NCBI GenBank assembly: GCA_015485665.1
Contig: WFTC01000002.1
Coordinates: 32,998 to 96,997, forward strand
DNA: 64,000 nucleotides
DNA from: Candidatus Altimarinota bacterium
GTDB taxonomy: Bacteria; Patescibacteriota; Gracilibacteria; UBA1369; 2-02-FULL-48-14
Reading direction: 5' to 3'
The position numbers and the translations under genes were made by a program. Under the pieces are notes generated by a model. The model worked only from the letters and a program-made list of their open reading frames with translations, was not told where the DNA came from and made no database searches. Of this stretch, positions 43,174 to 51,883 are shown one piece after another (within the stretch, counting starts at the first letter, position 1; each line of letters begins with the position of its first letter).

Positions 43174-44040
43174 TTAAATAATCAAATTCAAAAAGTCAAA
43201 AATAACATAAGCTAGAAAAAGAGAAATCAATCCTGTCAAAAAATAACGAAAATAAGGGAATACTTGCCTTAAATAAATAAAAGCTCCAAAGAAATAAAAT
43301 ATAAGAGCATAACGGAAAAAGGCAGACCCTGAATCCAAAATGAAACTCTGAAGAGTTTCCGGTGCAGGTAAGCTAAATGCAATACTACCCATAATGCTGC
43401 CTGAGATGACTAAAAGAAGCAAAGCTATTCCTATTTGGAATATTTGTTGCATAAATTGCTTAGCTTTCACTTCAAGCCTTTCATCAAAAGCCAATAGCCC
43501 TTTTACACTGAAAGCCAAAGTGAAAACAATGAATAAAAACCCGAATAAAGGTAAGTAAAAATAGGCAAATTCAGCAAAAAATCTATAAATATTCCCACCA
43601 AAAGAAACTACGCTATCAATCATCTGAATCAATATATAAATAAAACCTATAGCAAAAAGTAACTCTCCAAGATATCTTAAAAGCTTCCATAAACTGGAAA
43701 GCATGATTAAAAAACCGGAAGCAAAGAAAAAAGAAGCACTAATCATTTCGGCAGTTTCCAATGCTACAGATCCTTGAGGGATCACAGTGGAAACAGATAA
43801 AAAACCTGAAGCAAAATTGAAGCTGAAAGTGGAAATAAGCAGCCCTATCAATAAACGCCATAATGCACGCCGCCTCTTCGCATTTTTTTCAATTGCATAC
43901 TTTTGCATGGATAATCCGAATTTCTTTGGATTATTGCGAATAAATGCAAAAATATGCCAAATAAGAATTAAAACCGCAGATAGCGTTAAAACTTGGAACC
44001 AAAACTCCATTGTCTGAACAAATAATTCTTTATTCATCAT
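43174..44040 (-). CDS. Eight-helix membrane protein of unknown function
   Basis: The 288 residues hold about eight membrane helices joined by short loops, with a basic loop AKRRRALWR near 55. No motif or family is recognised. It overlaps the FecR/DUF5667 gene by 11 bases and is the third gene of an operon led by a sigma factor, so it may be an output or sensor of that system. Confidence 0.6.
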   Translation of the reverse strand: MMNKELFVQTMEFWFQVLTLSAVLILIWHIFAFIRNNPKKFGLSMQKYAIEKNAKRRRALWRLLIGLLISTFSFNFASGFLSVSTVIPQGSVALETAEMISASFFFASGFLIMLSSLWKLLRYLGELLFAIGFIYILIQMIDSVVSFGGNIYRFFAEFAYFYLPLFGFLFIVFTLAFSVKGLLAFDERLEVKAKQFMQQIFQIGIALLLLVISGSIMGSIAFSLPAPETLQSFILDSGSAFFRYALIFYFFGAFIYLRQVFPYFRYFLTGLISLFLAYVIFDFLNLII

Positions 44041-45820
44041 CTTGGGTTATAAAACGTGAATCCATAACCTCTATATCCACCACAACTTCCTCGTTCGCCG
44101 CATCTTCAAGTGCATCTTCCATAGCATTGAATTGCTGAACAATTTCAGGTTTAAGAGAGGTCTCGTCTTTCAGTTTAGCATAAAGAGCATATTGAGTTTC
44201 AAGATCATAATCAGTATTTACAAAAAACTCACTCAATCTTTGCAAAGCACGCTCTCTTAAAGAGAGTACCATCATGCTCATTTCTTGCACTATTTGTGAA
44301 TCTATACTTACATCATTAAGAGCCTTAAATTCAGGTATAACTGCAATTATTCGCAACATTTGCAAATCTTGAAGTTTCTGCTCAAGCAGATCTGAAACCA
44401 GTCCTTCCCTTTCCTCTATAGGCACTTCTTCAAGTTGCTCTAGGATTGATAAAGATTCTTTTTGATAAGCTTTCAAATAATAAAGTGCCTGCTCATAATC
44501 TTGTGCTTCAAGCAAAGAAGGCACTCGACTTAATTTCTGTGAAGCAGAGAGCATACGAATTTCGTTTTTTTCACTTAAACTGCCAGCCGCCAACTCCGAA
44601 GTCTGTTCAATCTGATCTTCCAACAATTTACTGCCGGCATCCATATCAATCTTGGCAAGTAATTCTTTTTTTACTTCTTCAACATGATCTTCAAGTATTT
44701 CCGGACCTGATACTTCCAAACTTCGCTCAACCGCTTCCCTATAAGCCGTCAATGCCTGAGTAGCTTCCTGAGTTTTACCCTGCTCAATTAACATTTGAGC
44801 TTCATTTAAGCGTAATTCCATATGTTGAGCCAAAACTTCTTTCTTAGCTTCATCAGAGATGGTCAAAGCCTCTTGAATGTCCTCTCGCCACGCTTTTAAA
44901 AAATAAAGCGGATTGTCAGGCAAAATCGCAATGCCTGATAAACGATCTTTTCTATAATTGTCATTTAAATCCGATATATATTTACTGCCGTAAGACTCAT
45001 TGAAAGCCCACCAAATATCTTTCTCAACACTTTCAGGAATAGCTTCAACTTGCAAGTCATCATTCAATATCAAACGTGCTCCTTGACCGAGAGTTCCCTC
45101 ATAAAGCGCATTTTTTGTAAGAGATACGGCAATAAGATTTTCAGCAACTTGCACTTCAATTTCATCATCATTTATACGAATATCAAAACTAGACTTTTGA
45201 TTGGCAAGTACGCTTCCAGAGTCAAAATAGATCTCCATCGCTCCTTTTCTATCTACCGGATTTACAACTTGAGTCCAAACTCGTCCGTATTCCTGATAAA
45301 TACGCAAAGCTGATTTTGTAGATTCCAACCTTACTTCCGTGCTTGGAGCCAATGTCAATCTTGTATCGTCAGATAACTGAATATGAGCCATAGCAGCTTT
45401 ACCAGTAATAATATCATCCCCCTCTTGAATCAAAGCCGTATCTTGCACTACAATTCCGTTTACCAGCACTTCCCCCTGTACCACTTTCAAAACATTAACT
45501 GCAAGAGCAGATGGCACGCTCAAAGAAAAAACAGGTGTTATAAAAAAGCCTACAAAAACAGATAATGTTATTCCGGCCCAAATACGTCGATTCATAAAAA
45601 ATGATACTTTATTGCGTTCCGGCAAATTATCCAGCATCCTTTCTTTTAAAATGACCTTTTCCAGACGGGTAGATGTAGAAACGCTATTTCGCAGTTGAGA
45701 TAAAAGCCCACTGAAAGGACTCAAATCTCTATCAGGCAATTTAGATTGCAGTTTATTCCATACACGCTTCTTTGCCTGCTTGATTGCATGATCCGACAAA
45801 AATGGAATATAATCTTTCAT
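44030..45820 (-). CDS. FecR-domain, DUF5667-like membrane protein, probable sigma-factor partner
   Basis: The protein has 596 residues. The first 80 or so are cytoplasmic and helical, and could bind the sigma factor. A membrane helix (IWAGITLSVFVGFFITPVFSL) follows near 79-100. Outside lies a FecR-like domain (about 110-240: VLKVVQGEVLVNG, GDDIITGKAAMAHIQLSDDT, DIRI). Then comes a DUF5667-like helical region starting LPDNPLYFLKAWREDIQEAL near 292, with long coiled coils to the end. It starts in the sigma gene's stop codon (TAATG). An anti-sigma role is inferred. Confidence 0.72.
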   Translation of the reverse strand: MKDYIPFLSDHAIKQAKKRVWNKLQSKLPDRDLSPFSGLLSQLRNSVSTSTRLEKVILKERMLDNLPERNKVSFFMNRRIWAGITLSVFVGFFITPVFSLSVPSALAVNVLKVVQGEVLVNGIVVQDTALIQEGDDIITGKAAMAHIQLSDDTRLTLAPSTEVRLESTKSALRIYQEYGRVWTQVVNPVDRKGAMEIYFDSGSVLANQKSSFDIRINDDEIEVQVAENLIAVSLTKNALYEGTLGQGARLILNDDLQVEAIPESVEKDIWWAFNESYGSKYISDLNDNYRKDRLSGIAILPDNPLYFLKAWREDIQEALTISDEAKKEVLAQHMELRLNEAQMLIEQGKTQEATQALTAYREAVERSLEVSGPEILEDHVEEVKKELLAKIDMDAGSKLLEDQIEQTSELAAGSLSEKNEIRMLSASQKLSRVPSLLEAQDYEQALYYLKAYQKESLSILEQLEEVPIEEREGLVSDLLEQKLQDLQMLRIIAVIPEFKALNDVSIDSQIVQEMSMMVLSLRERALQRLSEFFVNTDYDLETQYALYAKLKDETSLKPEIVQQFNAMEDALEDAANEEVVVDIEVMDSRFITQDDE

Positions 45821-46383
45821 TAAAAATCCATGCTTAAATTTTTTTCCTCCAAAATTTGCTTTAGCTTTTTAAGCGCCCTAAATTGCATGACACGAATATT
45901 ACCTTCTCGCTGACTCATTATTTCAGCAATTTCAGAATTGGAAAGACCTATTAAAAATTTTAAAGTTACAAGCTGCCTGTAAGGTTCTTTTAATGAACGA
46001 ATTGCATTTCTGACAGCTTCACTCCTAAGACTCTGTTCCGTTCTCATTTTAGGGGCGGCATTCAAAGATTCGTCTTCAATACGTGGATCAATAGGTAAAA
46101 ATTTGCGTTGTGCTCTTCTATAATCAATAACAGCATTGTGAGCCACTCTAAAAAGCCACGAACTGAATTTAACATCCTTTTTCTCATATCTATCCATATT
46201 GCTCCAAGCTTTAATAAAAATTGTTTCCACAACATCTTCAACATCGTCAATCGACACCCTAAAATAAACATAACGGTAAATTTTATCAAAAAAATGATCG
46301 TAAAGCTGTGCAAATGCAGATTTATCACCTTCTTTGGAAGCTTCAACGTAGGTATCAATATCTGTTTCGTTCAAAGATGACAT
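45820..46383 (-). CDS. ECF-type RNA polymerase sigma factor
   Basis: The ORF track starts 18 codons earlier; the ATG of MSSLNETDIDTYV is preferred. The 187 residues have region 2 (FAQLYDHFFDKIYRYVYFRV, then DVEDVVETIFIKAWSNMDRY and SWLFRVAHNAVIDYRR) and region 4 (EPYRQLVTLKFLIGLSNSEIAEIM, ending with REGNIRVMQFRALKKLK). This is the domain set of extracytoplasmic-function sigma factors. Its stop codon shares a base with the FecR gene start, so the two are co-translated. The target promoter sequence is not evident. Confidence 0.93.
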   Translation of the reverse strand: MSSLNETDIDTYVEASKEGDKSAFAQLYDHFFDKIYRYVYFRVSIDDVEDVVETIFIKAWSNMDRYEKKDVKFSSWLFRVAHNAVIDYRRAQRKFLPIDPRIEDESLNAAPKMRTEQSLRSEAVRNAIRSLKEPYRQLVTLKFLIGLSNSEIAEIMSQREGNIRVMQFRALKKLKQILEEKNLSMDF

Positions 46384-46465
46384 AAAAGGCGTGGTATACA
46401 AACCTAGCATACACTTTATTAGAACGTTGCGCATCAAAATTCATTACAGAAAATGACTGGACATT

Positions 46466-47359
46466 TTAAGAAAGTCGTTCCAAGGCCGATTCAACTTGCT
46501 TTGCGGAACCTATAAAAATAGGTGTTGTTTGCAGCAATGAGTCTATAGTCATATCAAGAATCGGAATCTTACCGTTACTTGCAAGTCCACCTGCTTGTTC
46601 AACAATAAAAGCCATTGGAGCGCATTCATATAACAAACGTAATTTCCCATTTGGCTTTTCAATGTCTGCAGGATACATGAAAATACCGCTTCCTTTTTTC
46701 AAAATATGATTAATATCAGGCACCATACCCCCTGAATAACGCAAAGTATATTTATTCTCAATGTAAAATTTGACCAAATCATAATAATCCCGCCTATCCC
46801 CACAAGCACGTAAATTTCCCGGAGCAAAATATTTATTACCCTCAGAAATACATATATTCTCTGATGTCAACTCCCATACTTCTTCTTTAAGAGTAAACTC
46901 CATTACACCATTCCCGAAAGTGAGCACCAAAGTGGTGCGCGGTCCATATTGAGCATATAAAGCAGCAATCTGATCACCAGCTTTCATACCTATAGCATCT
47001 TTACTTTCATAAATTCCAATAATTGTACCGACAACACCGTTTACATCCAAAAGGCTGGATCCATCCAAAGGATCATAAAACACACTGAAGCAGCCTTCAT
47101 AATTCACTCTCTCCAAACTATCAGATTCTTCACTGGAAAAAGCGGCAACAAAAGGACAAGTGCGTAAATGTGCGTGCATAATCTCTTCAGCTTTAATGTC
47201 CATAACCGCCTGCTCTTCACCAAAAGCGTTTTGGGTGCCAATCTTGCCGGCACTCGTCATAATAATTGCCAAAGAAATTTCTCTCACTGCATCCGCCATC
47301 TCAAAAATCAATTCCGCAAGCCTAATATCCGCACCTTTATCAATAAGCGTTTTAATCAT
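46466..47359 (-). CDS. fbp: Fructose-1,6-bisphosphatase, class I
   Basis: The enzyme hydrolyses fructose 1,6-bisphosphate to fructose 6-phosphate. The 297 residues have the metal/phosphate motif VFYDPLDGSSLLDVNG near 94, FSSEESDSLE near 75, the substrate-binding YIENKYTLRYSGGMVPD near 195, and IFMYPADIEKPNGKLRLLYE near 225. It overlaps the aldolase gene by eight bases, and together they run aldol condensation followed by dephosphorylation, the gluconeogenic direction. The product suits the phosphoketolase. Confidence 0.94.
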   Translation of the reverse strand: MIKTLIDKGADIRLAELIFEMADAVREISLAIIMTSAGKIGTQNAFGEEQAVMDIKAEEIMHAHLRTCPFVAAFSSEESDSLERVNYEGCFSVFYDPLDGSSLLDVNGVVGTIIGIYESKDAIGMKAGDQIAALYAQYGPRTTLVLTFGNGVMEFTLKEEVWELTSENICISEGNKYFAPGNLRACGDRRDYYDLVKFYIENKYTLRYSGGMVPDINHILKKGSGIFMYPADIEKPNGKLRLLYECAPMAFIVEQAGGLASNGKIPILDMTIDSLLQTTPIFIGSAKQVESALERLS

Positions 47360-48371
47360 CTATTGAGGGGTCATATTTACCAAGAGTAGCTAATGCGTTC
47401 ATCTTGGCACGATGCAGAAGTTTTTCTTGAGCTTCTGAGATCGCTTGTGGATTTTTAGCCCATGCCTCAAGTGCAGGACCTTGAATGCTTCTTCCATAAG
47501 AAAAACTTAAAGGCCAAGGCAAAGCTCCAGCTTTATTCATTAAGTCAAGATGCAAAGTGGACTCCTTGGGACTTTGACCTCCGGATAAAAATACCACAGC
47601 CGCCAACTCATCCGGCACAGCCTCTTTAAGACCTTTGAGCGTCATTTGAGAAACCTGCAGAGCATCCGCTCTTTGTGAAGCCGATTTACCTGAAAGAATC
47701 ATGCTGGTTTTTAAGATTGTAGCCTGAAGTTCAACACCCTGTTCCCTCAATTGATCAAAAAGCACATTCCATACTTCCACACTAACTTCATAGCAATGCT
47801 CAATACTATGATCTCCATCAAGGAGTATTTCCGGCTCCACAATAGGTACCAAATTTGCCTCTTGACAAAGAGCGGCATACCTTGCCAAAGCATGTGCATT
47901 TGCAACTATACAAGCACGACTCGGTAAATTTTCATTTCTATCAATTGCAATAACTGCTCGCCACTTCGCAAAACGTGCCCCAAGCTCAAAATATTCCAAC
48001 AATCTTTCACGCAACCCATCCAGTCCTTCCGTAACTTTTTCTCCGGTATGAAGTGCCAAATCTTTAGCGCCTTTATCGACTTTAATCCCCGGAATAATAC
48101 CTTTATCCGCCAGCACTTTTGTGAAAGCAATACCTTCCTCCGTCTCTTGTCTAAGAGTTTCATCAAATAAAATATAAGCGGAAACATAATCTTCAATACC
48201 TTGAGCCCCAACTAACAAAGATCTGTAAGCACGCCTGCTGTCTTCATTACATTCAACTCCAAGCGCCTCAAATCGTTTTGTGCAAGTACCATGACTTTCG
48301 TCAATAGCTAAAATGCCCTTCCCCGAAGCCACCATAGCCATAGCGGTGGACTTTAAAATATCAAGATCCAT
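47352..48371 (-). CDS. Fructose-bisphosphate aldolase, class I
   Basis: This Schiff-base aldolase joins or cleaves triose phosphates and fructose 1,6-bisphosphate. The 339 residues show GKGILAIDESHGTCTKRFE near 18, AKWRAVIAID near 135, the VPIVEPEILLDGDHS block near 180, and the catalytic Lys in QATILKTSMILSGK near 225. FLSGGQSPKEST lies near 262. This is the eukaryote-type class I family. It leads a two-gene operon with fbp and has a clear promoter. Confidence 0.95.
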   Translation of the reverse strand: MDLDILKSTAMAMVASGKGILAIDESHGTCTKRFEALGVECNEDSRRAYRSLLVGAQGIEDYVSAYILFDETLRQETEEGIAFTKVLADKGIIPGIKVDKGAKDLALHTGEKVTEGLDGLRERLLEYFELGARFAKWRAVIAIDRNENLPSRACIVANAHALARYAALCQEANLVPIVEPEILLDGDHSIEHCYEVSVEVWNVLFDQLREQGVELQATILKTSMILSGKSASQRADALQVSQMTLKGLKEAVPDELAAVVFLSGGQSPKESTLHLDLMNKAGALPWPLSFSYGRSIQGPALEAWAKNPQAISEAQEKLLHRAKMNALATLGKYDPSIDD

Positions 48372-48397
48372 GAATCATGATGGTTAATGTTGAGGCG

Positions 48398-48426
48398 ATT
48401 GTATATCTGACTTATATAAAATTCAA
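48398..48426 (-). promoter_or_regulatory. Promoter of the aldolase-fbp operon
   Basis: On the minus strand TTGAAT and TACAAT are separated by 17 bp, about 27 bases before the aldolase ATG. It is divergent from the next promoter. Confidence 0.65.
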
Positions 48427-48445
48427 TTTTACTCAGTGATGCAAC

Positions 48446-48474
48446 TTGCTAATGCACCTATTTTATGCTATAAT
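48446..48474 (+). promoter_or_regulatory. Promoter of the 381-residue orphan
   Basis: TTGCTA and a perfect TATAAT are 17 bp apart, 35 bases before the ATG. The leader is AT-rich with no Shine-Dalgarno. Confidence 0.7.
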
Positions 48475-48509
48475 TACAAGATTTATTTTTATTTTAACCA
48501 CATTAAAAT

Positions 48510-49655
48510 ATGCAAGAAGAATCTTTACACTTTGACTACATTACAAAAACTCCGGATGGATTTCAATCCACAGAAAAAGCAAGAGAAGTAGCTGAAAAGG
48601 CAAAGGCGGAATTAGATAATCTCAATGAGAGTATAATAGATCAACTGCCTGACAGAGAAGCACTAAATACAGATCTGATTGAAATAAAGGAGCAAACGGA
48701 AACAAGCCAAAAAGGATTGTTGGCGATTTTAGCTGAAGCAAGTCCCGCTCTTAACAATGCATTTATGCAAAATCCACATCTTGCACATTATGCTTACGGT
48801 GAAATGTTCACTCAAATGGAAAAATATGGCTTAGACGCAAACGTATTGATTGTAAACGCAAATATGCCGGTACGAATTAAAATGACAAATGGAGCAATAG
48901 ATATTCAAGTTCCTCAAAAAAAACCGGATGGAACATGGGAATATGTACAAGCCAAATTTAATCTTTTTCCTTGGGATATGAATGAAACAGATACTGTGAA
49001 TAAAATTGAAGAAAGTAGGCCTGAAGTAGAACCTGAAGTAGAACCTGAAGTAGAACCTGAAGTAAAACCTGAAATGGAAGTAAATGACGCATCATCACCT
49101 ATCCGCACACAATTAGCACCTCCTGTATCGGATATTCCATATCCATCTATATCTGAGAAATCTGAAGCAACAGCTACAACTAAAGAAAATACCACTGATG
49201 AAGAAACTGAAAGCGATAAAATCATGGAGACTGAAGAGAGTATTCAATTTAGAGAACGCATCAATGAGTTAAAAAATGAAAAAAGCATACTTCTGCAAAA
49301 TTTACACAAAAGTATTAGTTCCTTGACCTCACTAAAAACAAATATACAACCTTTTCTTCCTGATGCACTTGGCAGAAAAGGTGAAATAAATTTAACAATC
49401 AACTCAAGAAAAGTTGGGGAAAGCATACTTGTAAAAGCAACACCACTCATAAAGCAAATGAAGATAGGCAGCAAGGAATCCTTAGCCATGCAAGACACTG
49501 CAACATATTACCCTATCAATGGAATGGAATTGATAGGCAAAAATAGTATTCAAAGATTACGTGAAGCTAAACTAATTGCAGAAATTAAATTCATTAAAAA
49601 TTTTAATGTAGAAGCTTTTGCAAACAAAGTACGCAATGCCTTGGATACAAAATAA
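48510..49655 (+). CDS. Protein of unknown function with Pro-Glu-Val-Glu repeats
   Basis: I do not recognise this 381-residue protein. An N-terminal helical region (1-160) contains a coiled-coil-like stretch and a small domain (ANVLIVNANMPVRIKM). An acidic linker of PEVE units (about 170-190) and a Ser/Thr/Glu-rich stretch follow, then a helical C-terminal half (260-381). There is no signal peptide or membrane helix. A good promoter and a terminator make it a single-gene unit. Confidence 0.65.
   Translation: MQEESLHFDYITKTPDGFQSTEKAREVAEKAKAELDNLNESIIDQLPDREALNTDLIEIKEQTETSQKGLLAILAEASPALNNAFMQNPHLAHYAYGEMFTQMEKYGLDANVLIVNANMPVRIKMTNGAIDIQVPQKKPDGTWEYVQAKFNLFPWDMNETDTVNKIEESRPEVEPEVEPEVEPEVKPEMEVNDASSPIRTQLAPPVSDIPYPSISEKSEATATTKENTTDEETESDKIMETEESIQFRERINELKNEKSILLQNLHKSISSLTSLKTNIQPFLPDALGRKGEINLTINSRKVGESILVKATPLIKQMKIGSKESLAMQDTATYYPINGMELIGKNSIQRLREAKLIAEIKFIKNFNVEAFANKVRNALDTK
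49020..49079 (+). repeat. Five 12-bp tandem units encoding PEVE
   Basis: The unit CCTGAAGTAGAA repeats three times exactly and twice with one or two changes. It lies in the linker of the 381-residue orphan and probably varies in copy number between strains. Confidence 0.85.
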
Positions 49656-49663
49656 TGAAAAAC

Positions 49664-49692
49664 AAAAGACCTCCTTTGTCGGAAGGTCTTTT
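49664..49692. terminator. Bidirectional rho-independent terminator
   Basis: AAAAGACCT and AGGTCTTTT form a perfect 9-bp stem, with T-runs on either side in each orientation. It separates the convergent 381-residue gene and the ftsL-like gene. Confidence 0.82.
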
Positions 49693-49744
49693 GTGATTTC
49701 CCCTTAACCCATTAACGGGTTTCATAAGTAAATTATAAAAACGC

Positions 49745-50089
49745 TTATTCCTTTACCGCAACCGCGCTTGCTGGCAATACATAATAAATGTCCTCACTCC
49801 CAGCTTTTACCATTTGAGTTGTAGATTGCTCTATGTTCTTCATAGACTGAGCACGCAAAATAAGAGTATCGCTTATTTCCAAATCGGTAATCAAAGCCTG
49901 CCTTTCATTTTCCAATTCATTAAGCTTATAACCTTTTGTTGCTTTTGTATTCAACATTGCCAAAGAAACGGCACCCATACCAACAATGGCAAGAAGCATA
50001 ATACCTCCCAAAGAAAGCAAACTGAGTCTCTCATTTTTCAGAAAGATCAGATGCAATTTGTCGTAAATATTATAAATGAAATTTTCCAT
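49745..50089 (-). CDS. FtsL-like septum membrane protein
   Basis: The start was placed at the ATG 50089 (MENFIYNIYDKL), seven bases after the rsmH stop. The 114 residues have a cytoplasmic basic segment, one membrane helix (LSLGGIMLLAIVGMGAVSLAML, near 25-46) and a coiled coil (near 50-80). This is FtsL layout in the conserved position right after rsmH. The sequence is too plain for certain naming. Confidence 0.65.
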   Translation of the reverse strand: MENFIYNIYDKLHLIFLKNERLSLLSLGGIMLLAIVGMGAVSLAMLNTKATKGYKLNELENERQALITDLEISDTLILRAQSMKNIEQSTTQMVKAGSEDIYYVLPASAVAVKE

Positions 50090-50096
50090 AATCGGT

Positions 50097-51047
50097 TTAA
50101 AGTTTTTCAGCTGCTCTGAGCCTAGCACTGCGAGCACGTTTATTTTTATTTATCTCCTCATCCGAAGGAATGATCGGCTTTTTTGTCAGGAGGGAAAGGG
50201 TCTTTGAAACAAGAACTCTCGATCCAAATGGGTCAGTCGGATCACGAAGGTCAGTGGACCTAAACTTGAAGTGACGTTTTACAATACGATCTTCAAGAGA
50301 ATGATAAGAAAGCACGACCACGTGTCCGTGAGGAGCTAAACACTCAACCGCTTGATCAAGACCAAGCTCCAAAGCGCTAAGTTCCTCATTCACAGCAATA
50401 CGAAGTGCCTGAAAAATTTTAGTAGCCCTATGTTTTCCGGGTCTTCCACGCCCAAGCACTCTTTCCACATAGCGAGCAAATTGCAGAGTTGAATTAAACT
50501 CAATACGACTACGGTCTTCCACAATCGCCTTGGCAAGCTTCCTTGAAGCACGTTCTTCGCCATATTTATAAAATATATCCGCCAATTCCTTCTCCGGAGT
50601 GGTTCTAAGAAGGTCTGCAGCCATTAAGCCCGAAGAGGCATCAAAGCGCATATCCAATGGTCCATCATGCAAAAATGAAAAACCACGGCAAGGATCATCT
50701 ATGTGTGGGGATGAGAGTCCAAGATCAAATAAAACCGCATTGACCTGCGAAACCCCTTCCCTCCTGAGCCGATCTGTCAAAGAAGCAAAAGAATCATGAA
50801 AGATTCTGAAATTATCTCCTATTTTCCGAAGCCGAGACTCCGCTACTGCAATGTTTCGCTCATCGAGATCAAAAGCATACAACATTCCTTCAGACCCTAT
50901 TGCCTTCAAAATGTGTGATGCATGACCTCCCAATCCAAGATTGCAATCCACCACGGTCATACCGGAGCAAAGACTTAGAAAGTGCAAGCATTCATTGAGC
51001 ATGACTGGCTCATGAACTAGTGAATCAGATGAACACTTTTCTTGCAC
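50097..51047 (-). CDS. rsmH: 16S rRNA (cytosine-1402-N4) methyltransferase RsmH
   Basis: The enzyme methylates C1402 in the 30S decoding centre using SAM. The 316 residues carry HEPVMLNECLHFL at the start, motif I TVVDCNLGLGGHASHIL near 33, LFDLGLSSPHIDDPCRGFSF near 102, and HVVVLSYHSLEDRIVKRHF near 240. All family blocks are present. It begins a short operon with the ftsL-like gene. No mraZ gene precedes it. Confidence 0.97.
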   Translation of the reverse strand: MQEKCSSDSLVHEPVMLNECLHFLSLCSGMTVVDCNLGLGGHASHILKAIGSEGMLYAFDLDERNIAVAESRLRKIGDNFRIFHDSFASLTDRLRREGVSQVNAVLFDLGLSSPHIDDPCRGFSFLHDGPLDMRFDASSGLMAADLLRTTPEKELADIFYKYGEERASRKLAKAIVEDRSRIEFNSTLQFARYVERVLGRGRPGKHRATKIFQALRIAVNEELSALELGLDQAVECLAPHGHVVVLSYHSLEDRIVKRHFKFRSTDLRDPTDPFGSRVLVSKTLSLLTKKPIIPSDEEINKNKRARSARLRAAEKL

Positions 51048-51395
51048 AACTATTGGATAAAAATTTTGAACGAACGTGGAGAGTAAATCAAAGCTAAGCT
51101 CTCAAAATAGAGCCGTCAAGATTTTCAATCAAATCAAGCAATAAGTGCATACATTTTTTATGCAAAACTCGGCGCTTAAGGCATAAAGTAAACCTGTTAG
51201 ATGTGTAATTTAAATAACTTCCAAAACCACTTGCTAAAACTGCTTTGAATTGTACAATTTATTTATACAAAAGGGCTTGCTTGTGGCAAGCTTCATAATC
51301 ACCACACAATATATCGTGGTGAAGTTTCACTCACCTTGCCGCAAGAGAAACAAAAAATCAGTGACATTTTAATAGCTATGCACTAGTCTGCAAGT
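51048..51395. other. 348-base gap with inverted repeats, no gene seen
   Basis: No supported reading frame lies here. A minus-strand promoter candidate (TTGACG and TAGCTT, 17 bp) could serve rsmH. Two perfect stems stand out: GCTTGC/GCAAGC at 51275-51291 and TCACCAC/GTGGTGA at 51299-51322. The second is about 40 bases before the next promoter. They could be part of a small RNA or protein-binding sites. Confidence 0.45.
51361..51389 (+). promoter_or_regulatory. Promoter giving a leaderless exporter mRNA
   Basis: GTGACA and TAGTCT are 17 bp apart and the -10 ends six bases before the ATG at 51396, so the mRNA should start at its start codon. Confidence 0.5.
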
Positions 51396-51881
51396 ATGCA
51401 GGAACTAATCCCCCCACAGCTTCAAGTTTTTATTTTATCTATGATGCCCGTTTTGGAATTACGTTTTGCAATTCCATACGGCATAGCGGCACTGGGAATG
51501 AAACCGTGGATTGCTTTAACTTGGGCACTGCTTGGCAATATCACGATAAGCATTTTTCTTTTATGGGCTTTGGATTTTATCGTAAAATTACTTGAAAGAC
51601 ATTCCTCAAAAATACAGACATGGATGAACAAGCTTTTCAGTCATACTCGCAGTAAACATAAAAAACGCATGAGTGAACTTGGTCATTTAGCACTATTTGT
51701 TTTTGTAGCAATACCTTTGCCCGGAAGTGGAGCTTGGTCCGGAAGTCTTGTAGCTTATTTATTTGGAGTGAAAAAGAAAACCGCTCTATTTTGGATAAGT
51801 ACGGGATTAAGCACACTGGCAGTAATTCTAACTTTTGGAACAACAGGGATAATCAAAGGCATTGAAGGTATTTTCTTCTAA
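51396..51881 (+). CDS. Small multidrug export family (COG2426) membrane protein
   Basis: The 161 residues show four to five membrane helices and the family signature MPVLELRFAIPYGIAALG near 17-34, repeated in part by FVFVAIPLPGSGAWSGSLVAY near 108-128. The basic loop THTRSKHKKRM separates the two halves. The family name comes from an early annotation, and its real substrate is uncertain. Confidence 0.85.
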   Translation: MQELIPPQLQVFILSMMPVLELRFAIPYGIAALGMKPWIALTWALLGNITISIFLLWALDFIVKLLERHSSKIQTWMNKLFSHTRSKHKKRMSELGHLALFVFVAIPLPGSGAWSGSLVAYLFGVKKKTALFWISTGLSTLAVILTFGTTGIIKGIEGIFF

Positions 51882-51883
51882 GA

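Noticed and set aside
51396-51881. Drug-resistance role for the small multidrug export family protein
   Set aside because: The family name is historical, and nothing in the sequence or neighbourhood points to drugs.
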